Positions 58,400 to 64,000 of a DNA stretch of 64,000 nucleotides are shown here, piece after piece. The stretch is from Desulfonispora thiosulfatigenes DSM 11270 (GTDB lineage: Bacteria > Bacillota > Peptococcia > Peptococcales > Desulfonisporaceae). Numbering within the stretch: position 1 is the first letter of the stretch; every line of letters starts with the position of its first letter. The notes below the pieces were generated by a model. That model worked only from the letters and a program-made list of their open reading frames with translations, was not told the DNA's origin and ran no database searches. The stretch spans positions 120,951 to 184,950 of the forward strand of contig NZ_FWWT01000008.1 of NCBI RefSeq assembly GCF_900176035.1, given 5' to 3'. A program made the position numbers and the translations under genes.

Positions 58400-58603
58400 T
58401 TAAGCTCTTTGCTCTTCTAACTCTCTTTGTCTTAAAATAGTTTTTGCTCTAGCAATACTTTTTCTAACTTCTTTTACTCTAACTGGATTTTCAAGTTGAC
58501 CTGTTGCCATTTGAAAACGCAAGTTGAAAAGTTCTTCTTTAAATTGATCTACTTTACGATTTAATTCATCATTTGATAAATCGCGTAATTTATTAGTTTT
58601 CAT
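58400..58603 (-). CDS. rpmC: 50S ribosomal protein L29
   Basis: 67 residues: [40 protein letters not shown] is the L29 helical hairpin, sitting near the tunnel exit and SRP site. The ATG at 58603 lies within the end of rplP (11-base overlap) with GGTGGTG upstream; a GTG at 58615 is less typical. Confidence 0.94.
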   Translation of the reverse strand: MKTNKLRDLSNDELNRKVDQFKEELFNLRFQMATGQLENPVRVKEVRKSIARAKTILRQRELEEQRA

Positions 58604-59027
58604 TGGCGTCACCACCCATATCTTCCCGTTTAATAATTTTGCATTTCACGGGCAATTTATGCATTCCTAGGCGTAAAGCCTCAAGTGCTACTTCTTCAGA
58701 TACCCCAGCTAATTCGAACATTACGCGTCCAGTTTTTACAACTGCTACCCAATATTCCGGGGAACCTTTACCACTACCCATACGTGTTTCAGCAGGTTTA
58801 GCTGTAATTGGTTGATCTGGGAATATCTTAATCCATACTTGACCGCCACGTTTCATATAACGAGTCATCGCAATACGTGCAGCTTCAATCTGACGATTAG
58901 TAATATAACCAGGTTCTAATGCTTGCAAACCATACTCACCATGTGAAATAAAGTTTCCTCTTTGTGCTTTACCTTTTAACTTTTTAAGGTGGGGTCTGCG
59001 CCATCTTACTCTTTTTGGAACTAACAT
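58593..59027 (-). CDS. rplP: 50S ribosomal protein L16
   Basis: 144 residues: [36 protein letters not shown], then [40 protein letters not shown]. Organises the A site. It starts three bases after rpsC and overlaps rpmC. Confidence 0.97.
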   Translation of the reverse strand: MLVPKRVRWRRPHLKKLKGKAQRGNFISHGEYGLQALEPGYITNRQIEAARIAMTRYMKRGGQVWIKIFPDQPITAKPAETRMGSGKGSPEYWVAVVKTGRVMFELAGVSEEVALEALRLGMHKLPVKCKIIKREDMGGDANEN

Positions 59028-59030
59028 GAC

Positions 59031-59696
59031 CTATCTTCCCCCTTCCTCAACTTGAGCTAATTTTGCTTTAGGCAAAACCTCTCCCTTATATATCCAAACT
59101 TTTACACCTAATTTTCCATAAGTTGTATCAGCTTCAGCAAAACCGTAATCGATATCTGCTCTTAAGGTATGAAGTGGAACTTTGCCTTCTGTATACCATT
59201 CTGTACGAGCAATTTCTGCTCCTCCAAGACGTCCAGAAACGGCAATTTTAATACCTTCCGCACCTAAACGCATAGCTCTAGTTACAACTTGCTTCATTGC
59301 TCTACGGAATGCAACACGTCTAACTAACTGTGAAGCTACGTTTTCTGATACTAATTGAGCATCCGTCTCAGGTTTTTTAACTTCTTGTATATTTATGTTA
59401 ACTTTTTTTCCAGTCATTTTCTCTAATTCTTTTCTTAAAGCATCTACTTCAGCACCACCACGTCCGATTACGATTCCTGGTTTAGCTGTATGAAGGTTAA
59501 CTTTAACTCGACTATTAGCCGCTCTTTCGATAGTAATTAAAGAAATACCCGCTTGAAATAATTTATTTTTTAGGAACTTACGAATTTTAATATCTTCATG
59601 GAGGAGTTCAACATAGTTTTTGTCAGAATACCATTTTGCGTCCCAATCTCTAATGACACCAATTCGTAATCCTTTAGGACTTACCTTTTGACCCAC
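59031..59696 (-). CDS. rpsC: 30S ribosomal protein S3
   Basis: 221 residues: [24 protein letters not shown], the KH-domain [20 protein letters not shown], and [20 protein letters not shown]. Part of the mRNA entry helicase. Four-base gap from rplV. Confidence 0.97.
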   Translation of the reverse strand: MGQKVSPKGLRIGVIRDWDAKWYSDKNYVELLHEDIKIRKFLKNKLFQAGISLITIERAANSRVKVNLHTAKPGIVIGRGGAEVDALRKELEKMTGKKVNINIQEVKKPETDAQLVSENVASQLVRRVAFRRAMKQVVTRAMRLGAEGIKIAVSGRLGGAEIARTEWYTEGKVPLHTLRADIDYGFAEADTTYGKLGVKVWIYKGEVLPKAKLAQVEEGGR

Positions 59697-59700
59697 TTAC

Positions 59701-60042
59701 TCATCCCTCCTTTTTTTCTGTAACTATTACAGTAATATGACTTGTTCTTTTACGAATACTATCTGCTTTTCCCATAGCTCTCGGTCTAAAACGTTTTAAA
59801 GTAGCTCCTTGATCAACATAAGCTTTGCCCACTACCAATGAATCAAGATCCATATCATAATTGTGCTCAGCATTTGCTACAGCCGACTTTAATACTTTTT
59901 CTATTAAGAAAGCTCCCTTGTTAGGCATGAACTTTAAAATTGTAAAAGCATCTTTAATATCTTTTCCCCTAATAAGGTCAATAACTTGACGCGCTTTACG
60001 GGGTGATATACGTATATGTTTAGCAACAGCTTTAGCTTCCAT
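59701..60042 (-). CDS. rplV: 50S ribosomal protein L22
   Basis: 113 residues: [29 protein letters not shown], and the tunnel-lining loop region [29 protein letters not shown]. Macrolide-site protein of the exit tunnel. Between rpsS and rpsC. Confidence 0.97.
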   Translation of the reverse strand: MEAKAVAKHIRISPRKARQVIDLIRGKDIKDAFTILKFMPNKGAFLIEKVLKSAVANAEHNYDMDLDSLVVGKAYVDQGATLKRFRPRAMGKADSIRKRTSHITVIVTEKKEG

Positions 60043-60064
60043 AACTAGAACCCCCTTTCTGTTT

Positions 60065-60346
60065 CTATCTTAGGCCTGTAGAACGTTCAGTTCCTGCATG
60101 ACCTTTATAAGTTCTAGTAGGAGCAAATTCTCCTAATTTATGTCCAACCATATCATCAGTTACATACACAGGAACGTGTTTACGACCATCATGTACAGCA
60201 ATCGTATGACCTACCATTTGGGGAAAAATTGTTGAACTTCTTGACCAAGTTTTTAAAACTCTTTTTTCATTCTTTTCGTTCAAAACTTCAATCTTAGCTA
60301 ACAACTTTTTTTCAACGTAAGGTCCTTTTTTAAGCGATCTACCCAT
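60065..60346 (-). CDS. rpsS: 30S ribosomal protein S19
   Basis: 93 residues: [45 protein letters not shown] and the end [20 protein letters not shown]. Works with S13 in the 30S head. Follows rplB. Confidence 0.97.
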   Translation of the reverse strand: MGRSLKKGPYVEKKLLAKIEVLNEKNEKRVLKTWSRSSTIFPQMVGHTIAVHDGRKHVPVYVTDDMVGHKLGEFAPTRTYKGHAGTERSTGLR

Positions 60347-60376
60347 ATTAAGTAGTCAACCTCCCTTCCAAAAGGA

Positions 60377-61207
60377 TTAGTCTTTGCGTGATTTTACGAT
60401 ATACTTGCTACTTGCTTTTTTCTTCTTACGTGTATTTCCACCAATAGCAACCTTACCCCAAGGACTAACTGGTGATTTACGTCCTATTGGAGAACGACCT
60501 TCACCACCACCATGAGGGTGATCATTAGGGTTCATTACAAGTCCACGTACTGTTGGTTTGATACCTTTCCAACGTGAGCGACCTGCTTTACCAATAGTTA
60601 TGTTTTCATGTTCAACGTTACCAACTTGACCTACAGTAGCTTTACACTCAACATGTACTAAGCGTACTTCGCCAGAAGGTAATCTTAAATGAGCATACTC
60701 TTTTTCTTTAGCCATCAACTGTGCATAAGTTCCTGCTGAACGACAAAGTTGACCACCTTTTTTAATTTTTAACTCAATATTATGAATGATAGTACCAACA
60801 GGCATATCTTTTAATGCTAACGAATTTCCAACTTTTATATCTGATTCAGGACCAGAATATATAACATCGCCTACTTTTAAGCCCTTAGGAGCTAATATAT
60901 ATCTTTTTTCCCCATCAAAGTAATTCAGTAATGCAATTCTTGCAGAACGGTTTGGATCATATTCTATAGTTGCAACTTTAGCTGGAATACCATCTTTATC
61001 CCTTTTAAAGTCGATTTTTCTATAAGCTTGTTTATGTCCGCCACCTTTGTGTCTAACTGTTATGCTACCTCTGTTATTACGTCCTGCATTTTTCTTCAAG
61101 GGTTCAATTAATGACTTCTCAGGTTTATCGGTTGTTATCTCTTCAAATGAAGAAACAGTCATTTGACGTCTTCCTGGTGAAGTTGGCTTGAACTTTTTAA
61201 CTGCCAT
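60377..61207 (-). CDS. rplB: 50S ribosomal protein L2
   Basis: 276 residues: [41 protein letters not shown], and the functionally needed His in [13 protein letters not shown] near the peptidyl-transferase centre, ending KSRKD-type basic tail. AGGAGGGAA precedes the ATG. An unusual 100-base gap with a long hairpin separates it from rplW. Confidence 0.97.
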   Translation of the reverse strand: MAVKKFKPTSPGRRQMTVSSFEEITTDKPEKSLIEPLKKNAGRNNRGSITVRHKGGGHKQAYRKIDFKRDKDGIPAKVATIEYDPNRSARIALLNYFDGEKRYILAPKGLKVGDVIYSGPESDIKVGNSLALKDMPVGTIIHNIELKIKKGGQLCRSAGTYAQLMAKEKEYAHLRLPSGEVRLVHVECKATVGQVGNVEHENITIGKAGRSRWKGIKPTVRGLVMNPNDHPHGGGEGRSPIGRKSPVSPWGKVAIGGNTRKKKKASSKYIVKSRKD

Positions 61208-61250
61208 TACAGTTCCCTCCTTCTTGAAAAAGCAACTTGTTGCGTAAATA

Positions 61251-61299
61251 GTAAATTTAATAAAACTTATTTAGTAAGGAATTATTTTATTAAATTTAC
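61251..61299. repeat. Long AT-rich inverted repeat inside the S10 operon (rplW-rplB gap)
   Basis: GTAAATTTAATAAAA (61251-61265) and TTTTATTAAATTTAC (61285-61299) form a perfect 15-base stem with a 19-base loop, which itself holds CTTA...TAAG. A smaller GCAAC-TT-GTTGC hairpin lies next to it (61232-61243). Most gaps in this operon are under 35 bases, so this is an oddity. Confidence 0.7.
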
Positions 61300-61308
61300 A
61301 TATTATAT

Positions 61309-61596
61309 TTAAAGACCTTCAAAAATTTCTATTGTGTCTCCATCTTTTAAAGTTACAATAGCTTTTTTCCAATCTGATGTTCTTCCTAGAGAACGTCCAA
61401 CTCGTTTTACTTTTCCTTTAACATTCATGGTTTTTACATCTAAAACTTTTACTTTAAATATATCTTCTACAGCTTTTTTAATATCAATTTTATTCGCCTT
61501 TTTTGCAACCTTAAAAGTATATTTGTTTTCTTCCATAACTCCCATAGACTTTTCAGTTACAATAGGTTTAACTATAATGTCGCGTGAATTTAACAT
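61309..61596 (-). CDS. rplW: 50S ribosomal protein L23
   Basis: 95 residues: [44 protein letters not shown] and [17 protein letters not shown]. Docking protein for SRP and trigger factor at the tunnel exit. Its ATG overlaps the rplD stop region by one base. Confidence 0.97.
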   Translation of the reverse strand: MLNSRDIIVKPIVTEKSMGVMEENKYTFKVAKKANKIDIKKAVEDIFKVKVLDVKTMNVKGKVKRVGRSLGRTSDWKKAIVTLKDGDTIEIFEGL

Positions 61597-62216
61597 TATG
61601 CTAACACCTCCTCAACTTTAGATACAGCATCTTTAGTTATAATTAACTTGTCATGATTTATAACATCATAAACATTTAAAGATGAAGCAGCTAAAGATGT
61701 AACTCCAGGAATATTACGAGCTGATTTGAAAATAACTTCATCAGAATCGGCTGTAACAACTAAAGTTTTTCTTGCTTCAAAGTTACTTAATATGGAGATC
61801 ATTTCTTTAGTTTTAGGTTCTGCCATCGCAAGTTGATCTAAAACTACCATTTCTCCATCAATCACCTTTGCAGATAAAACTGATCTTAATGCTAAACGTC
61901 TTTTTTTCTTTGGAATACTGTATTTATAATCGCGAGGTTTTGGTCCAAATGTAATCGCACCACCGCGCCATAATGGAGAACGAATAGTACCTGCTCTTGC
62001 TCTACCAGTACCTTTTTGTCTCCAAGGTTTACGTCCGCCTCCTCTTACTTCTCCTCTAGATTTAGTAGAAGAAGTGCCACGACGCATACTAGCTAATTGC
62101 ATAACAACTGCTTCATGAACTACACCTTCATTTGGTTCAATTCCGAATACATTTTCATTTAAGTCAATATCTCCGACTTGCGAACCTTGTGTGTTATATA
62201 AAGCCACCTTAGGCAT
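61596..62216 (-). CDS. rplD: 50S ribosomal protein L4
   Basis: 206 residues: [24 protein letters not shown], the central loop [32 protein letters not shown] that reaches the exit tunnel, and [17 protein letters not shown] at 62216 sits seven bases after AGGAGG; the ATG at 62219 is only four away. L4 autoregulates the S10 operon in some bacteria. Confidence 0.96.
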   Translation of the reverse strand: MPKVALYNTQGSQVGDIDLNENVFGIEPNEGVVHEAVVMQLASMRRGTSSTKSRGEVRGGGRKPWRQKGTGRARAGTIRSPLWRGGAITFGPKPRDYKYSIPKKKRRLALRSVLSAKVIDGEMVVLDQLAMAEPKTKEMISILSNFEARKTLVVTADSDEVIFKSARNIPGVTSLAASSLNVYDVINHDKLIITKDAVSKVEEVLA

Positions 62217-62248
62217 CATAGTTCCTCCTTTCGTACAAAGAAGCTTTA

Positions 62249-62875
62249 CTAAGCTTTCACTGTTGACTTAATAGTAAGTAAAGCTTTTTTGGGACCCGGA
62301 ACTGCACCTTTTATAAGTAAGTAATTTCGTTCCGCGTCAACTTTTACAATTTGTAAGTTTTGCACTGTAATTGTATTTCCACCCATACGTCCAGGTAGTT
62401 TTTTTCCTTTGAATACTCTGTTTGGTCCTACCGCACCTAAAGAACCAGTTCTTCTATGGTATTTAGATCCGTGAGCCATAGGTCCTCTGCTATAGTTATG
62501 CTTTTTAATAGCACCTTGGAAACCTTTACCCTTAGATATACCAGTTACGTCAACAAAATCTCCAGCTTCAAAAACATTCGCTTTGATTTCTTGACCGATA
62601 GCATAATCTTTTACATCAGCTACTCTAAACTCTCTTAAGTATTTAACAAATTTTACTTGAGCTTTGTTAAAATGTCCTTTTAAAGGTTTAATAACCTTAT
62701 TTTCTTTCACTTCGCCATACCCAACTTGTATAGCATTATATCCATCAGTTTCAGGAGCTTTTGTTTGAACTACAAAACATGGACCTGCCTGTATAACTGT
62801 TACTGGAACAATTTGACCATTCTCATCAAAAATCTGAGTCATACCTATCTTTTTACCTAAAATTGCTTTGGCCAC
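62249..62875 (-). CDS. rplC: 50S ribosomal protein L3
   Basis: 208 residues: [30 protein letters not shown], then [36 protein letters not shown] and [13 protein letters not shown]. Initiates 50S assembly. Follows rpsJ. Confidence 0.97.
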   Translation of the reverse strand: MAKAILGKKIGMTQIFDENGQIVPVTVIQAGPCFVVQTKAPETDGYNAIQVGYGEVKENKVIKPLKGHFNKAQVKFVKYLREFRVADVKDYAIGQEIKANVFEAGDFVDVTGISKGKGFQGAIKKHNYSRGPMAHGSKYHRRTGSLGAVGPNRVFKGKKLPGRMGGNTITVQNLQIVKVDAERNYLLIKGAVPGPKKALLTIKSTVKA

Positions 62876-62923
62876 TCTTTGCCACCTCCTACTACAACCT
62901 TATTGCATATTAAAAATCATAGA

Positions 62924-63232
62924 TTATAATTTAATTTCAATATCAACACCAGCAGGTAAATCCAATCTCATTAAAGAATCAACTGTTTTAGGGTTAGGCT
63001 CTAATATGTCAATCAATCTTTTATGAGTCCTCATTTCAAACTGTTCACGAGAATCCTTGTTTACATGAGGTGATCTTAGAATTGTAAACACATTCTTTTC
63101 AGTAGGAAGAGGAATCGGACCTGATACATTAGCACCAGTATTTTTAGCTGTTTCTACAATTTTCTTTGCAGATTGATCTAAAATTTGGTGATCAAATGCC
63201 TTTAGCCTAATTCTTATTTTTTGCTTCGCCAT
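62924..63232 (-). CDS. rpsJ: 30S ribosomal protein S10
   Basis: 102 residues: [70 protein letters not shown]. Also NusE, partner of NusB in antitermination. AAGGAGGG before the ATG. First gene of the S10-spc-alpha block, with its own promoter and leader. Confidence 0.97.
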   Translation of the reverse strand: MAKQKIRIRLKAFDHQILDQSAKKIVETAKNTGANVSGPIPLPTEKNVFTILRSPHVNKDSREQFEMRTHKRLIDILEPNPKTVDSLMRLDLPAGVDIEIKL

Positions 63233-63352
63233 ACGTTTCCCTCCTTTGCGCCCGAATTAAATACGGACATTCTCAGTAGAAATTTCCAATACACGGTGTC
63301 TGGCGTGTCACCATCTATGCAACCTTCTACCTCATCGCATGCCTAACACACT
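63233..63352 (-). ncRNA. Structured leader of the S10 operon
   Basis: About 120 untranslated bases between promoter and rpsJ. GTAGAA (63325-63330) can pair with TTCTAC (63276-63281) and encloses a GGTG/CACC hairpin (63309-63312 with 63295-63298); a GGGCGCAAAGGAGGG end precedes the ATG. Clostridial S10 operons often have such conserved leaders, suspected of binding a ribosomal protein. The fold was drawn by eye. Confidence 0.5.
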
Positions 63353-63358
63353 CTTATG

Positions 63359-63387
63359 ATTTTAACACAACTTTTATTGTGTAACAA
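63359..63387 (-). promoter_or_regulatory. Promoter of the S10 ribosomal operon
   Basis: Minus-strand -35 TTGTTA (63382-63387), 17-base spacer, -10 TAAAAT (63359-63364). It lies between the tuf terminator and the rpsJ leader. Confidence 0.7.
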
Positions 63388-63411
63388 CAAATATTTCTTC
63401 TTTTTTTGTTA

Positions 63412-63463
63412 TTAATTCAAAACTATAGGTTGAAGTGTTGTTAACGCTTCAACCTATAGTTGA
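63412..63463 (-). terminator. Terminator of tuf
   Basis: Perfect 14-base stem ACTATAGGTTGAAG / CTTCAACCTATAGT (63422-63435 with 63447-63460), with T-rich sequence after it on the minus strand. Confidence 0.88.
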
Positions 63464-63473
63464 CTTTTTGAAA

Positions 63474-64000
63474 TTATTCAGTGATAGCCGTAACTACACC
63501 AGCACCAACTGTACGTCCACCTTCACGGATTGCAAAACGTAAACCTTCTTCTACTGCAATTGGAGTGATTAATTCTATATCCATTTTAATGTTGTCTCCA
63601 GGCATTACCATTTCTGTTCCTTCTGGTAATGTGATTACGCCTGTTACATCTGTTGTTCTAAAATAGAATTGTGGACGGTATCCGTTGAAAAATGGTGTGT
63701 GACGTCCGCCTTCTTCTTTTGTTAATACATATACTTCTGATGCGAATTTTGTATGAGGTTTGATTGATCCTGTTTTTGCTAATACTTGACCTCTTACGAT
63801 ATCTTTTCTATCTACTCCACGTAGTAACGCTCCGATATTATCTCCTGCTTCTGCTGCATCTAATAACTTACGGAACATCTCTACTCCTGTTACGATTGTT
63901 TTCTTTGTTTCTTCTGTCATTCCTACGATTTCTACTTCTTCGCCTACTTTAACTTGTCCACGTTCTACACGTCCTGTTGCTACTGTTCCACGTCCTGTGA
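63474..64000 (-). CDS. tuf: Elongation factor Tu, C-terminal part (start outside window)
   Basis: Delivers aminoacyl-tRNA to the ribosome. The visible 175 residues are domains II and [23 protein letters not shown] at the open edge, [46 protein letters not shown], and the end [14 protein letters not shown]. The reading frame continues off the window. Its place directly upstream of rpsJ fits the str operon preceding S10. Confidence 0.98.
   Translation of the reverse strand, partial: TGRGTVATGRVERGQVKVGEEVEIVGMTEETKKTIVTGVEMFRKLLDAAEAGDNIGALLRGVDRKDIVRGQVLAKTGSIKPHTKFASEVYVLTKEEGGRHTPFFNGYRPQFYFRTTDVTGVITLPEGTEMVMPGDNIKMDIELITPIAVEEGLRFAIREGGRTVGAGVVTAITE

Noticed and set aside
44471..63298. 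Shared AATACACGGT in the rplM promoter and the rpsJ leader (44471-44480 and about 63288-63297)
   Set aside because: It lies within the spacer of one promoter and inside the leader of the other, so the positions do not correspond; most likely chance.

Overview
The window is low-GC, AT-rich DNA from a Firmicute of the clostridial type. Pointers are a one-chain pyruvate:ferredoxin oxidoreductase, a reverse rubrerythrin under a PerR-type regulator, an S-box riboswitch, strong AGGAGG ribosome binding sites with frequent TTG/GTG starts, a germination amidase gene (cwlD, so probably a spore former) and the classic Firmicute S10-spc-alpha ribosomal cluster followed by ecfA1-ecfA2-ecfT-truA-rplM-rpsI. 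A BCCT-type transporter fits osmotic stress. A proteolytic or haloalkaliphilic anaerobe would suit, but the species cannot be fixed from the sequence.

Layout. 1-3.3 kb: nifJ (C-terminus cut by the window edge). 3.6-8.3 kb: a membrane acyltransferase-like gene, a TrpR-like regulator, the SAM-riboswitch-controlled metNIQ methionine importer and a B3/4-domain gene. 8.4-16.7 kb (minus strand): AI-2E-type permease, SDR epimerase, perR-reverse rubrerythrin operon with promoter and PerR box, PHP phosphatase, topoisomerase III broken by one base, and three small genes of unknown role (DUF2269-like, DUF975, SWIM zinc finger). 16.9-25.4 kb: pyruvate carboxylase, an LTA-synthase-like sulfatase broken by one base, a VgrG3-like lysozyme, a protease with stalk and MORN modules, and a ferredoxin. 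25.6-28.9 kb: small unknown proteins around a clearly decayed phospholipase D pseudogene. 28.9-34.8 kb: CocE-type hydrolase, BCCT transporter, small membrane protein, glycerol kinase. 34.9-41.7 kb: argJ-argD-carA-carB behind a promoter overlaid by two ARG boxes. 41.9-43.3 kb: an unknown exported protein and cwlD. 43.5-64 kb: the ribosomal, ECF-transporter and tuf block, all on the minus strand.

The most notable observation is that CarA, the glutaminase subunit of carbamoyl-phosphate synthase, has lost its catalytic Cys (Gly248) and Glu (Asn334) and a Gln-site Asn (Ile290), while CarB looks complete. This predicts an ammonia-fed carbamoyl-phosphate synthase within an ArgR-controlled arginine operon. 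Three genes (topB, the LTA-synthase-like gene, the phospholipase D gene) are each short of one base at a homopolymer. Two are otherwise intact and may be sequence errors or slippage sites; the third carries further lesions and is a real pseudogene. Several candidate regulatory sites were read directly: SAM riboswitch, PerR box, ARG boxes, a Rex-like site at nifJ, a palindrome pair at the BCCT promoter, and leaders before rpsJ and rplM. I found no CRISPR array, no tRNA or rRNA gene, no intact mobile element and no convincing new defence or biosynthetic system.
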